Positions 50,739 to 60,368 of a stretch of DNA of 64,000 nucleotides are shown here, one piece after another. Made by a program: the position numbers and the translations under genes. The stretch comes from ZC4RG29 sp035304385 (lineage in GTDB: Bacteria; Bacteroidota; Bacteroidia; Cytophagales; Cyclobacteriaceae). Numbering within the stretch: position 1 is the stretch's first letter; every line of letters begins with the position of its first letter. The notes under the pieces are model-generated. The model saw nothing but the letters and a program-made list of their open reading frames with translations. It was not told the DNA's origin and did no database searches. The DNA is taken from assembly GCA_035304385.1 (NCBI GenBank), contig DATGQD010000018.1:27578-91577 (forward strand). The letters are read 5' to 3'.

Positions 50739-51956
50739 ATGAGCCAACGCTCCCGTGCCGTTTTCCTGATCTCCGTTCTAACATGCATCGCCTGCGGCGG
50801 AAATCGCCCCACGGAAGAGCAACTTCCGGACGGGTCATACGGCGGCGATCTTGAATTTCTTCGTGCGCACGTTGCCGACATCGTCGAACTGACGGACGCG
50901 ACAGGACAGGCACGCATTGCGGTGAGCGCGAAATACCAGGGACGTGTGATGACGAGTACCGCGCAGGGGCTATCGGGCGACAGCTATGGCTGGATTAATT
51001 ACGATCTCATTCGTTCCGGCGAGGTACTCGACCAATTCAATCCGGTAGGCGGAGAAGAACGATTCTGGATCGGTCCGGAAGGTGGCCAGTACGCTTTTTA
51101 TTTCAGCGCGGGAGATGCATTCGATATATCGAATTGGCAGGTGCCCTATTTGGTGGACACGGTCTCTTTTGAACAATCGAAGCCTGATCCGGGTCGCCTA
51201 CGGTTCGAGCAACGCGCTACTGTCACCAACTACTCTGGTGTCGACTTCGACATCGCCGTGCAGCGGGACGTGGTCATTGTGGGAAAAGACAGTCTGCTAA
51301 AGAGAACAGGCATTGACGTTGACAATCTGGAGTTTGTAGCCTATGAAACCATCAACCGAATTACCAACACGGGCGCCGGCGCATGGCAAAAAGATAATGG
51401 CCTGATGTCAATCTGGTTGTTGTCCATGCTTCGGCCGAGCGACCAGACGGTAGCGCTCGTTCCCTTCAAGCCCGCCGCCGGTGTGGACACGTTAATCACA
51501 ACCAACTATTTCGGCGAGGTACCTGCCGACCGGCTTGTACAGTTGGACAGCGTACTCATCCTTAAGTGCGACGGCAAGTTTCGTAGCAAGATCGGTATAT
51601 CACCAAAGGTGGCCAAGCCGTTTGCTGCCAGCTATGACTATGCGAAAGATATCCTCTCGATCATCTTCTTTCCGGTAAAGGAAGATGGCCTGTATGTCAA
51701 TTCAAAATGGGAATTGCAGCAGAACCCCTACGCGGGTGATGTGGTAAATGCGTACAACGATGGACCCCTGGCCGATGGCGGACAACTTGGCCCCTTTTAC
51801 GAACTCGAATCATCGTCGGCAGCGCTCGAACTCGAGCCCGGCGCTTCGCAGGAGCACAGGCAACTGACCGTCCATCTTCAGGGTGAATTTGAAAAGATGA
51901 ATGCAATTGCCCGAGAACTGCTGGGTGTTGACCTGGTTGAAACCCGGCTGCAGTAA
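50739..51956 (+). CDS. Lipoprotein of unknown function, sugar-epimerase-like beta fold
   Basis: 405 residues. The lipoprotein signal ends at the Cys in LTCIACGG (about residue 19). The mature part is long, beta-rich and without membrane helices: ARIAVSAKYQGRVMTSTAQG, NPVGGEERFWIGPEGGQYAF, VAYETINRITNTGAGAWQKD. The pattern recalls the galactose mutarotase-like fold seen in DUF families of Bacteroidota lipoproteins; that is inference. TATAATTTG at about 50710-50718 may be its -7. No partner genes. It stands between the sulfite reductase operon (divergent) and the FkbM/glycosyltransferase pair. Confidence 0.7.
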   Translation: MSQRSRAVFLISVLTCIACGGNRPTEEQLPDGSYGGDLEFLRAHVADIVELTDATGQARIAVSAKYQGRVMTSTAQGLSGDSYGWINYDLIRSGEVLDQFNPVGGEERFWIGPEGGQYAFYFSAGDAFDISNWQVPYLVDTVSFEQSKPDPGRLRFEQRATVTNYSGVDFDIAVQRDVVIVGKDSLLKRTGIDVDNLEFVAYETINRITNTGAGAWQKDNGLMSIWLLSMLRPSDQTVALVPFKPAAGVDTLITTNYFGEVPADRLVQLDSVLILKCDGKFRSKIGISPKVAKPFAASYDYAKDILSIIFFPVKEDGLYVNSKWELQQNPYAGDVVNAYNDGPLADGGQLGPFYELESSSAALELEPGASQEHRQLTVHLQGEFEKMNAIARELLGVDLVETRLQ

Positions 51957-52045
51957 CGTTGCTGAATTTGGGTAACGCGTAAAAAGGTCGTAACTTATTT
52001 AAGAATTAATGCCTGTTGTTTGTTCAGAGCCCAAACAGCCAGCTG

Positions 52046-52927
52046 ATGAGATCCGGTATCCTAGAAAGACTAGCGAGCAAACGTGTACGGCGCAGGCGAC
52101 TGAAAAACAAGGTCGTCGAATACCTTGAAGGCATTCCCCCGCAGTCCATTCCAGACGACCAGAAGGAAGTGCTGGAATATATCAGGGAGCATGATATTTC
52201 TGTTTTCCCCTACAATTTCCCTGAGGAATATGATCCATCCGAAATCGAAATTTTCCAGGATGCTGAAATCGGACTTCATTATATGATGTGGGAAGGCAAG
52301 CGGCTGTATTTCAGGAGCGGGCTCCGTAAATCGAAAGCGGTCCGGGTTTTCAACCGACTGTTACTTGAACAGGACGTTCGCTCGCCGCACCGGTATCTTT
52401 CGGAAGATTTCGACATCGCCGAAGGTGATGTTGTCGTCGACGTCGGTGCTGCGGAAGGCAACTTTTCCCTTAGTGTAGTCGAAAAGGCGGGCTTTATCTA
52501 CCTGTTCGAACCTGACGAACGATGGATCAAGGCCCTGGAGGCAACATTTGCTCCATGGAAGCACAAGGTACGGATCGAAAAAAAGTTTGTTTCCGATAAG
52601 ACAAATGGAAACAGCGTCGCACTCGACGACTATTTTCCCGCCGACCAGACCATAAATTTCATTAAAGCTGATGTGGAGGGCGCCGAGGCCGACGTGCTGC
52701 GCGGTGCCCGGAAAATCCTCTCGGCTGAGGCCGCGTTGAAAGTGGCGATATGCACTTATCATCGCCAGGAAGATGGCGAAATCTTAGAGGCTATGCTGAA
52801 GGAAGCAGGATACAGCACTAGCTTCTCTGATGGATACATGTTGTATTATTACGGGCGGAACAATGTCGTCAGGGAACCATACCTGCGAAGGGCAGTGTTA
52901 CGCGCAGTCAGGACCCCGACACAATGA
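52046..52927 (+). CDS. FkbM family methyltransferase
   Basis: 293 residues. SAM binding is VVDVGAAEGNFSLSVVEKAG, with the acidic second-strand end YLFEPDERWIKALEA; ADVEGAEADVLRGARKIL is the FkbM signature. FkbM enzymes O-methylate sugars or small molecules, and next to a glycosyltransferase a glycan target is likely. The ATG is preferred to a TTG 10 codons earlier. Its end overlaps the next gene by 4 bases (ATGA), so the two are cotranscribed. Confidence 0.88.
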   Translation: MRSGILERLASKRVRRRRLKNKVVEYLEGIPPQSIPDDQKEVLEYIREHDISVFPYNFPEEYDPSEIEIFQDAEIGLHYMMWEGKRLYFRSGLRKSKAVRVFNRLLLEQDVRSPHRYLSEDFDIAEGDVVVDVGAAEGNFSLSVVEKAGFIYLFEPDERWIKALEATFAPWKHKVRIEKKFVSDKTNGNSVALDDYFPADQTINFIKADVEGAEADVLRGARKILSAEAALKVAICTYHRQEDGEILEAMLKEAGYSTSFSDGYMLYYYGRNNVVREPYLRRAVLRAVRTPTQ

Positions 52928-53937
52928 AATTGTCCATAATCATAGTAAACCATCGTGGCTGGAAATCGCTAAAGCGATGCCTCGAATCCCTGCGGGACCT
53001 AAGGGCGCTGTCCTTTACCTGGGAGGTGATTGTGGTCGACAATGATTCGGGTGGCGATCAGCTGCAACAATTTATCCGGCAATTCCCGGAATTTTATTTT
53101 CTGGGGAACAGCGGCAACAACGGTTTTGCCAACGGCTGTAATTTCGGAGCAAAAAACTCCTCCGGTGAATTCATGCTTTTCCTGAACCCGGACACCATCG
53201 TCACGGTGGAAGCGATCAGCCGACTCGTACATGTAGCGGAACGTCATCCCGAGTATACCATCCTCTCCTGCAGCCAGGTGACCGACACGGGAAAGGATGA
53301 CAGGCCGTACGGGCTTTTCCTTCGTCCCGCGACATTGACGAGTTTTCTACGCACCCTATACAAGCTAACCCACAAGCGCCTGGAGCCGGTCACGCTGGAA
53401 CCCGATATTAGCGTAATTTTTCCCGATTGGGTATCGGGCTCAGTCATGCTCATGCACCGCAACTGGTTTCAGCACCTTCAGTGGGATGAGGACTACTGGA
53501 TGTACTTTGAAGACATGGACATTTGCCGGCGGGTCAGGAAGCAAGGCGGGCAAGTGGCCCTGCTGAAAAATACACAGATCATTCACAATCACGGGGGCGC
53601 ATCCCGTATCAACCGCTTTGTCAAGGCGTTGACCAAATCAGAGGTGATGATCTCGCGCCACGTCTACATTCAAAAACATTTCCGCGGCATTACCCGTGTT
53701 CTGATGCACGGCTACTTTGTGATGAACAATATCTTCTTTGCTCCTCTTCTTGCTGCAATTGTGGGTATGCTGTTGTTCTTCAAACCCTCTTTTTCCACCT
53801 ACCCCAGGTTGTACCTCAACATCGTACGGTACTATGCCGCTGCGTTGACAGGCAGAACCTGGCTAAGCCATCGGTCGCCTAACTACAAGAAGGCTGTACC
53901 CGGCGCCTACCAGCCCGCAAAGGCTGAAGCCGCCTAG
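52924..53937 (+). CDS. Family 2 glycosyltransferase
   Basis: 337 residues with the GT-A start LSIIIVNHRGWKSLKRCLES, VVDNDSGGDQLQQF, the metal-site-type LFLNPDTIVTVEAI and the acceptor-side YFEDMDICRRVRKQGG. A hydrophobic stretch near 260-285 suggests membrane contact. It resembles rhamnosyltransferase-type GT2 enzymes and the copy at 11.7 kb. Translationally coupled to FkbM; it converges with another glycosyltransferase 4 bases away. Probably for surface polysaccharide. Confidence 0.9.
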   Translation: MKLSIIIVNHRGWKSLKRCLESLRDLRALSFTWEVIVVDNDSGGDQLQQFIRQFPEFYFLGNSGNNGFANGCNFGAKNSSGEFMLFLNPDTIVTVEAISRLVHVAERHPEYTILSCSQVTDTGKDDRPYGLFLRPATLTSFLRTLYKLTHKRLEPVTLEPDISVIFPDWVSGSVMLMHRNWFQHLQWDEDYWMYFEDMDICRRVRKQGGQVALLKNTQIIHNHGGASRINRFVKALTKSEVMISRHVYIQKHFRGITRVLMHGYFVMNNIFFAPLLAAIVGMLLFFKPSFSTYPRLYLNIVRYYAAALTGRTWLSHRSPNYKKAVPGAYQPAKAEAA

Positions 53938-53941
53938 TGTA

Positions 53942-54889
53942 TCATCGCTTAAGCAAGTTGTAATTCTTAAAGCCGCCGATCAGCCGTCCGCCCAGAAATT
54001 TTTGTTCGATGAAGGTAAGCACGCGGTCCTTGACAGTTTCGTGTTTGTGCTTTGCGCGTGCCGGGTTCGGCTTTCCTGTGTATTGAAGCTTATCCTTCCA
54101 GTTGAACCTGGCGATCCAATCCTTCATGGTGGCGGGATGTGTATCCTTGTATTCTTTTAACAGGTTTAGTGGACCGTAATCAAAGTATTCTTGCTGTCGC
54201 GAATATCCCTTTATCTCACCAGGCCGAAGATTATAGGAGATGCTTGCATTTCGATTCTTTCTGGCCATAAGCTCCGGGGGACGAACAAATCCATAATGAA
54301 AGATTTCGGCATCGATCTCCACGACGTTTACCTTCGATGTGCCCGCCTTTCGATTGTAATCACCGTCAAAGTCCGGAATATGCCGGAACGACTGTGCGTC
54401 GCGCCAGCTGTGAATGTCGGGTAGGTTCCGAATGACCCGAATTTCCTTTGGGTACCAGTCGTGTGAAACGTGGTAATGCCAATAGTCGCCGTAAAAATGC
54501 TTGTACCGGAAGAGAAGGCCGTTGACTTCGCGATCGTCAAGGTATTTACGACAGCTTTCTTCCACGACCGGCAGGTACTTTTCATGGATCGCCTCGTCGC
54601 ACTGCATATAAAATAGCCAGTCGCCGCTGCATGCCTCCTTTGCGATATCCGTTTGGTGGGCGTACTCCGTTCCATTTGGGTACTTCTCCAGGTCCCACAC
54701 CGTTTCGATGAACCGGATTTTGGGCGAGCCAATCTGTTCGATCTCTTCGCGGGTTCTGTCATCCGGATCGCAGTCTCCGATCGCGACCACAAACTCATCC
54801 ACAATCGGGAGAATAGATTCAATAGAAGGCCGGACGGGGTAGTAGAGTTTGCTTGCGTTCCTTACAAAAGTGAATCCGCTGATCTTCAT
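53942..54889 (-). CDS. Glycosyltransferase family 2-like protein
   Basis: 315 residues. The start MKISGFTFVRNASKLYYPVR and IVDEFVVAIGDCDPDDRTRE form a GT2-type nucleotide-sugar fold, with LFYMQCDEAIHEKYLPVVEE as the likely metal-binding stretch. The C-terminal half is specific: IPDFDGDYNRKAGTSKVNVV, IFHYGFVRPPELMARKNRNA. Promoter boxes lie just upstream (54910-54940). The frame is open 23 codons further upstream, through the promoter, so the ATG at 54889 is used. Acceptor unknown; it probably serves the same glycan as the neighbouring pair. Confidence 0.85.
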   Translation of the reverse strand: MKISGFTFVRNASKLYYPVRPSIESILPIVDEFVVAIGDCDPDDRTREEIEQIGSPKIRFIETVWDLEKYPNGTEYAHQTDIAKEACSGDWLFYMQCDEAIHEKYLPVVEESCRKYLDDREVNGLLFRYKHFYGDYWHYHVSHDWYPKEIRVIRNLPDIHSWRDAQSFRHIPDFDGDYNRKAGTSKVNVVEIDAEIFHYGFVRPPELMARKNRNASISYNLRPGEIKGYSRQQEYFDYGPLNLLKEYKDTHPATMKDWIARFNWKDKLQYTGKPNPARAKHKHETVKDRVLTFIEQKFLGGRLIGGFKNYNLLKR

Positions 54890-54909
54890 TCGATGGGAAA
54901 CTGAGGCCG

Positions 54910-54940
54910 TAAAGGTAGGAAGTCCCCTACTGGCTTTCAA
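54910..54940 (-). promoter_or_regulatory. Promoter of the leftward glycosyltransferase
   Basis: Minus strand: TTG (54938-54940), 20-base spacer, TACCTTTA (54910-54917), one base off the -7 consensus, 20 bases before the ATG. Confidence 0.55.
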
Positions 54941-54975
54941 GTTGCCAGATGAAATCATAAGCGCCGCACTGGCTA

Positions 54976-55005
54976 TTGCAGATCAGGCTTCCTGCAATAA
55001 CTTTA
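54976..55005 (+). promoter_or_regulatory. Promoter of the beta-barrel gene
   Basis: TTG at 54976-54978, 19-base spacer, TAACTTTA at 54998-55005. Divergent from the promoter at 54910-54940, with -33 boxes 35 bases apart. Confidence 0.5.
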
Positions 55006-55053
55006 TGTTCTGGTACGTTGCTCAGGTAGTTATCCAACCTAACCCCCCACGAT

Positions 55054-55950
55054 ATGACTATCCCCCATTGCACCATCTGGACGGTGTTCCTGTTATTTGT
55101 CGTCATTTCTTTAGCCCAGGGCCAGACCTACGTTAAACTTGGTTTCGGTTACGGCTTTCCGCTGGCGGGTGAACGTCTGGGCACCGATCGACGCCAGGAG
55201 CTTACCACTACGCTTGACCCCCAATCCGGATTCCAGGTACCTCGTCTCGTCACGGAAAGCGAAAGCGTGCACGGTTCCTACGGTGCCGGTCCGTTAGTCC
55301 ATGCCGCCTTCGGCTACATGTTTACAGATCAGCTCGGGGTCGAGGCGATGGTCAGCTATGTCATGGGAAACGAGTACGAGGTCACCAACACCGGCGTGGA
55401 TTCGCGACTGGGGCAGGTGGTGTACGACTCGCGGAGTACGCTGACCATGTCTGCCAATGGATTCTTCTTAGCGCCCATGATCAAGCTGACTGCGAGTGAG
55501 GGAATGGTTCGGCCCTATCTCATGGCAGGACCTGTTTTCGGCAAAGTTACTTTCGAGCGAAGCGAACACGCTACGACATTCGATCAGGGGACCACAACAA
55601 CCGAGCGGGCGGTAGTTCAGTACCGTGGAGGACTGGCGCGCGGTGCAAGGGGTGTAATAGGGGTGGAACTGGCGCTGAAATCTGCTTTCAGTGTTTTTGT
55701 CGAGGGTGTTATTACGGGGATGAACTATTATCCCAGGGAGGCGGAACTGACACGTTACCAGGTCAACGATGAGGATCGCCTGGGTACAATGACTATAAGA
55801 CAACGAAACGCCGTCTTCGTAAATAAGGTTGTCGACGATACCGATGAACCGATACCCTCGAATGACCGTCCTCACCAGCAGGCTCGCTTTAGCATGCCCT
55901 TGAGCTCATTGACGGCCAACGTTGGTGTGAAGGTAAGCTTTGGCCAGTGA
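55054..55950 (+). CDS. Outer-membrane beta-barrel protein
   Basis: 298 residues. Signal peptide to about residue 24 (FVVISLAQGQ). Then alternating amphipathic strands with aromatic girdles (TYVKLGFGYGFPLAGERLG, HAAFGYMFTDQLGVEAMVSY, FFLAPMIKLTASEGMVRPYL, VEGVITGMNYYPREAELTRY) and the C-terminal strand LTANVGVKVSFGQ. It is an OmpA/OmpW-like small barrel of about 8-10 strands. No peptidoglycan-binding part. Cargo or role unknown. A bidirectional terminator separates it from the converging lipoprotein gene. Confidence 0.8.
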   Translation: MTIPHCTIWTVFLLFVVISLAQGQTYVKLGFGYGFPLAGERLGTDRRQELTTTLDPQSGFQVPRLVTESESVHGSYGAGPLVHAAFGYMFTDQLGVEAMVSYVMGNEYEVTNTGVDSRLGQVVYDSRSTLTMSANGFFLAPMIKLTASEGMVRPYLMAGPVFGKVTFERSEHATTFDQGTTTTERAVVQYRGGLARGARGVIGVELALKSAFSVFVEGVITGMNYYPREAELTRYQVNDEDRLGTMTIRQRNAVFVNKVVDDTDEPIPSNDRPHQQARFSMPLSSLTANVGVKVSFGQ

Positions 55951-55983
55951 GGCCGGGCGGGTAGAAGTCGGAGCGCTTAAAAT

Positions 55984-56010
55984 AAAAACGCCCCATGATG
56001 GGGCGTTTTT
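55984..56010. terminator. Bidirectional terminator between convergent genes
   Basis: Perfect 12-base arms AAAAACGCCCCA and TGGGGCGTTTTT with a TGA loop. The T-runs on both strands serve the barrel gene from the left and the lipoprotein gene from the right. Confidence 0.85.
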
Positions 56011-56031
56011 GTATTGTAACCTCGATTAAGG

Positions 56032-56787
56032 TCAGGCTGTCCAGGCTCCGCTGTCGATGACGGTTCCTTCGTCGTTGTATTGAGCCCATGTGCCATTGCC
56101 GGCGCCATCCCAGGTCAATACGTATTGCTTAACTCCTGACATGCGGGAGGTGACGCTACCGGCGTTGGTAGCCAGGTCGATCGTAATATCCAACTCAAAG
56201 CTGTCGCTGTGCTCGGTTATCGAAAGGTTAAAGATATTACCGGCGCGAGTCCATTCGTAATTGATCCATACAACCGATGCATCGTCGCCGTAGATGCCAA
56301 AAATGTCATAGATCTTCATGAACCCTTCGCTGCGGTCTTTCTTTTCCTCCGCATGGAAATACTTAAGGAATTCTGCTCCGGCCTCGATTTTCAGAAATAT
56401 CTCAAACACATAGCGGTCGGTCTCCTCACTCACCTGGAAGGCTACGCTGTAGCCGGACTCTGTGTCGCTCCACACATAAGTTACGTGATCACCGGCGTCT
56501 TTTACCCTTCCGTTGGATGCGGTAATTTTTGCCTCCGACTTTTGAGCGCCTGTGGGCATATCGAAAAAGTGGAGATAGGCGCTCATCGCATTTGCCTGCA
56601 TGATCCAGCCGGCCGCCATGTTGGCGTAGGGATCCGTTGAAGAAAGTAAAGCCTGGGGAACGGTAATCACCTGATCGTTTTCAGCGAGGCTTATTCCCCT
56701 TTTCTCCAGGGGTGCGGGCTCGTCATCATCGGAACACGAAAACGCAAAAAATGCCGCGGCAAGCAGCAGGAGTTTTGTGATTCTCAT
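56032..56787 (-). CDS. Lipoprotein of unknown function
   Basis: 251 residues. The lipoprotein signal ends at Cys18 (AFSC), followed by SDDDEPAP, the acidic start typical of surface-exposed lipoproteins in this phylum. The mature part is beta-rich with a repeated W/Y pattern: VTYVWSDTESGYSVAFQVSE, TRAGNIFNLSITEHSDSFEL and the end YNDEGTVIDSGAWTA. I do not recognise a family. A TATAATTTG on this strand near 56841-56849 could be its -7 box. The 285-base gap to SusC (56788-57072) holds no gene and no regulator. Confidence 0.7.
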   Translation of the reverse strand: MRITKLLLLAAAFFAFSCSDDDEPAPLEKRGISLAENDQVITVPQALLSSTDPYANMAAGWIMQANAMSAYLHFFDMPTGAQKSEAKITASNGRVKDAGDHVTYVWSDTESGYSVAFQVSEETDRYVFEIFLKIEAGAEFLKYFHAEEKKDRSEGFMKIYDIFGIYGDDASVVWINYEWTRAGNIFNLSITEHSDSFELDITIDLATNAGSVTSRMSGVKQYVLTWDGAGNGTWAQYNDEGTVIDSGAWTA

Positions 56788-57072
56788 AATTAAATAATTG
56801 GTCTACAGATAGTTAAAAATCAAAAAGTTTATGGGGTTGCAAATTATACGTGTCACTCTTAAAAGGTGACCGGCAAGATGAGCCGTACGGACCGATTAAT
56901 TTTGTCGGCCCGGCGACAAATGGTACATCAGTGAGATGAAAGTGAGTGCCCACATCCTCATGATGCCTGTTACCTAGCCGGATACTACAGGATGCGTTAC
57001 ATTGACACTTTTGGGAATTTCCTTATGCGATCGCACATATTATTCAGCAAGTATTCCTTTTAACCCACTACT

Positions 57073-60000
57073 ATGGATTGGAGAACTCTACAATCATTGG
57101 GGTGGGTCCGGATGGTATTGCTTACAGTTTTCTTTGCCGGAAGTGCGATCAGCTCATATGCACAAAGTCAAACGATCACTGGAACAGTCGCCTCGTCAGA
57201 GGACAATCTGGGCCTGCCTGGAGCGAACGTACTCATTAAAGGTACGTCACGCGGTACAGTAACAGATGCTCAAGGCAACTACAGCATCGAACTCACAGAA
57301 GACGGCGATGCTGTACTGGTATTCAGTTCGATCGGATATGCAACGATCGAAGAGCCGGTAAATGGCCGTACCGTTATCAATGTCACTTTAGTTCAGGACA
57401 TCACGCAGCTCAACGAAATTGTGGTTGTAGGGTATGGTACGGTGAAGAAGAGCGACGTGACGGGAGCCCTGTCCCGCGTGACTGCGGACGTTATACAGGA
57501 ACGGCCGACCCAAAACCTCTTTCAAGCCCTTCAGGGTAAGGCCGCAGGTGTTAACATCTCCTCAAACTTCAAACCTGGCGAACTTCCCGTCGTGCGGGTG
57601 CGCGGCACTCGTTCGCTCGAAGCGACCAACGAGCCGCTCTATGTTGTCGACGGTATCCCCCTCGTGTCGGGAAATATCAGCGACATCAGTCCTAACGACA
57701 TCGCCTCCATCGAAGTACTCAAGGACGCGTCGGCCACAGCCATTTATGGATCCAGAGGCGCAAACGGCGTTGTGCTCATCACGACGAAGAGGGGTACCGC
57801 AGGGCAGTTGAACATCACCTACAACGGTACGGTCTCGCTCGATTCATATAAGTCGCTCACCGACTGGATGGACGGCGGCGAATATATCGACCGCTGGCGA
57901 TTGAGTCTGATGAACGGCGGACTCTATAGCACCGCACAGTTCACCGACCTCAACACACCTGTCGTTCCAGGATATCCCGACCCGGATGAAGACGTCGCCC
58001 GGATGGGCCTGGCCCAGGACCCCATCGCCATGCAGTCTGTGCTGATGGGATACGAGTGGGAAGACCAGATCGGCGGAACGGTTCGCATGCGGCCGACAAC
58101 CGCTGAAGAACAGGCGATGGGATGGCCCGCGCAAGTGCCGATATACAACTCCGCCAATATCAGGAGTTACGACTGGATCAACGACGCCATCCGCCAGGGC
58201 GTAACAAACAACCATCAGATCTCGGTCTCATCCGGGGGCGAAAACTCCAGCCTGTACCTGTCTTTAAACTACTTCGATCAACTCGGTGTTCAGCGGGACC
58301 AGGATTACGAAAGATTCACAGCCACGATCAACGGTGAGATAAGGCCGAATAACTGGTTGACGATGGGCGCATCGGCTATTACATCGCTGTCGACTCAGAA
58401 TTTTGGATTCCTCGGCCCCAATACATCCAACACCGGATCGAAAGACCTTTACTCCCGCGCGACGGAGCAGTTTCCGTACGCCCTGCCCAAAGATGAAAAT
58501 GGCAACTGGATCAGGAACGCCGGCGGAAACCTGTCGCTATGGAATCCGCTCATAGACATTGACCAGGCCGTAAACGAACGGCGGACATCCTCCCTCATGA
58601 CCAATTTATTTGCCGAAGTGAAGCTGGCACCCTGGCTTCGATACAGGGCTAACGTGGGCGGTCAGCTGCGCAACTATCGCGTTGGAACGTGGACGGGTCC
58701 AAATGCAACGAGCCACCTGACAAACCGACCCAACACGGCAGGCTACAGCAACGAAGAGCGTTTCTCCTGGGTTTTGGAGAACCTTCTGTTCATCGACAAG
58801 ACCTTTGCCGGCGTTCATAAGATCGGCATCACCTTGCTGCAGTCGGCTCAGAAATTCCGGCGGGAAGGTATCAATGCCCGGGTGTCCAGTACTGCCTATG
58901 ATATCAGCTATTGGTACGACCTGGCCTCCAATACCAACGGCTCCCCTGACGGCTATGGTACATCGTTCTCTGAAAACACACTTATGTCGTGGATGGGTCG
59001 CATCAATTATTCATTGGCAGACAGATACCTGTTGACAATGACCGGCCGATATGATGGCGCCTCCGTATTGGCACCCGGTCATAAGTGGCATTTCTTCCCC
59101 TCATTTGCAGTGGCGTGGAAAATGCATGAGGAGTCGTTCCTGTCAGGCATTTCATGGTTGAATGAACTCAAACCGCGCATAGGATATGGCGTTACGGGCA
59201 ATTCGTCTGTAGATCCCTACACCACTTCCGGCCCGCTGAGCTATAATCCCTATGTCTTTGGCTCGGTACCCGCTATCAGTTACCTGCCGCAATTGGTGAG
59301 GAACCCGTTGCTGGCCTGGGAACGGACAGCGCAACTGAATATCGGTGTCGACTTTTCCATTCTCCGCAACCGCATATCGGGATCACTCGAATATTACGAA
59401 GCCAATACCAGCGATCTGATCATGAGGAAGGCGCTACCGGCCGTGTCAGGCTACGTCGAGAAATTAGAGAATGTCGGCAAGACACGCAATCGTGGATTCG
59501 AGTTTACGATCAGCACCGTCAACGTGGAAAAGGGCGACTTCAGCTGGACTACCGACCTTAACTGGGCTGCCAATCGCGAGGAAATTGTCGAGTTGCTGAA
59601 CGGTGCACAGGATATGCTCGCGCAAAGGTGGTTCATCGGACACCCGACAAGCGTGTACTATCAATTCGACAACGATGGCATCTGGCAAAACACTGCCGCA
59701 GACCTGGAAGAGATGGCCAAGTTCAATGCCAACGGGCATCAGTTCTATCCTGGTACAATTAAAGTTGTCGATCAAAACGACGACTACAGGATCGACGGCG
59801 ACGATATGGTAATCCGTGGATCGAACCGTCCTGACTGGACCGGCGGTATCACGAACACGTTCCGATATAAGAACTGGTCGCTGAGCTCATTCATCTATGC
59901 CCGTGTCGGTCAAACATACTTCGGTGGATATCCCAATTCCTACGGTGGCGTGTGGCCCAATGGGCGCGTGGAGAATGACGTATGGTCATGGGACAACCCC

Positions 60001-60336
60001 GGTGGACGCTGGCCCATGCCAAACTTCGGTAGTGTGGAAAACATTACGGCCGCCATGCAATACAACGATGGATCCTTTGCCGTAGTCCGGAATATATCAC
60101 TCACTTACACGGTGCCTTCCGATTGGTTGCAGCGCATATTCGTAAAGGATCTTAGTCTCAATGTACAGGTGTTGAACCCGTTCATCTTTGGAGGTGATAT
60201 TGTAAAGCTGGGTCTCAACCCGGACGACGAAACCAACTGGGAGCGGGCGTCATCGAACACCAACCCTCTCGGCGGTATGAACAACAATACCATCCTGCCT
60301 CAAAGCGTGGTATTTGGTGTGAGAGCTGGATTTTGA
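57073..60336 (+). CDS. SusC/RagA family TonB-linked outer-membrane transporter
   Basis: 1087 residues. Signal peptide (MVLLTVFFAGSAISSYAQSQ); carboxypeptidase-regulatory-like domain about 34-115 (ITGTVASSEDNLGLPGANVL); TonB box region and plug from NEIVVVGYGTVKKSDVTG to about 235, with VRVRGTRSLEATNEPLYVVD and SIEVLKDASATAIYGSRGAN; then a 22-strand barrel to the terminal VVFGVRAGF. It imports a ligand caught by SusD, powered by TonB. SusD follows 32 bases after its stop. No glycosidase, ECF sigma or anti-sigma gene is adjacent, so the ligand (glycan, peptide or other) cannot be inferred. Confidence 0.95.
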   Translation: MDWRTLQSLGWVRMVLLTVFFAGSAISSYAQSQTITGTVASSEDNLGLPGANVLIKGTSRGTVTDAQGNYSIELTEDGDAVLVFSSIGYATIEEPVNGRTVINVTLVQDITQLNEIVVVGYGTVKKSDVTGALSRVTADVIQERPTQNLFQALQGKAAGVNISSNFKPGELPVVRVRGTRSLEATNEPLYVVDGIPLVSGNISDISPNDIASIEVLKDASATAIYGSRGANGVVLITTKRGTAGQLNITYNGTVSLDSYKSLTDWMDGGEYIDRWRLSLMNGGLYSTAQFTDLNTPVVPGYPDPDEDVARMGLAQDPIAMQSVLMGYEWEDQIGGTVRMRPTTAEEQAMGWPAQVPIYNSANIRSYDWINDAIRQGVTNNHQISVSSGGENSSLYLSLNYFDQLGVQRDQDYERFTATINGEIRPNNWLTMGASAITSLSTQNFGFLGPNTSNTGSKDLYSRATEQFPYALPKDENGNWIRNAGGNLSLWNPLIDIDQAVNERRTSSLMTNLFAEVKLAPWLRYRANVGGQLRNYRVGTWTGPNATSHLTNRPNTAGYSNEERFSWVLENLLFIDKTFAGVHKIGITLLQSAQKFRREGINARVSSTAYDISYWYDLASNTNGSPDGYGTSFSENTLMSWMGRINYSLADRYLLTMTGRYDGASVLAPGHKWHFFPSFAVAWKMHEESFLSGISWLNELKPRIGYGVTGNSSVDPYTTSGPLSYNPYVFGSVPAISYLPQLVRNPLLAWERTAQLNIGVDFSILRNRISGSLEYYEANTSDLIMRKALPAVSGYVEKLENVGKTRNRGFEFTISTVNVEKGDFSWTTDLNWAANREEIVELLNGAQDMLAQRWFIGHPTSVYYQFDNDGIWQNTAADLEEMAKFNANGHQFYPGTIKVVDQNDDYRIDGDDMVIRGSNRPDWTGGITNTFRYKNWSLSSFIYARVGQTYFGGYPNSYGGVWPNGRVENDVWSWDNPGGRWPMPNFGSVENITAAMQYNDGSFAVVRNISLTYTVPSDWLQRIFVKDLSLNVQVLNPFIFGGDIVKLGLNPDDETNWERASSNTNPLGGMNNNTILPQSVVFGVRAGF

Positions 60337-60368
60337 CAAGTGTTTCACACAACAAAAAAATTCAAGAA

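Noticed and set aside
56788..57072. Gap before SusC as a site for a small RNA or riboswitch
   Set aside because: No stable hairpin with a T-run and no known riboswitch core could be recognised by eye.
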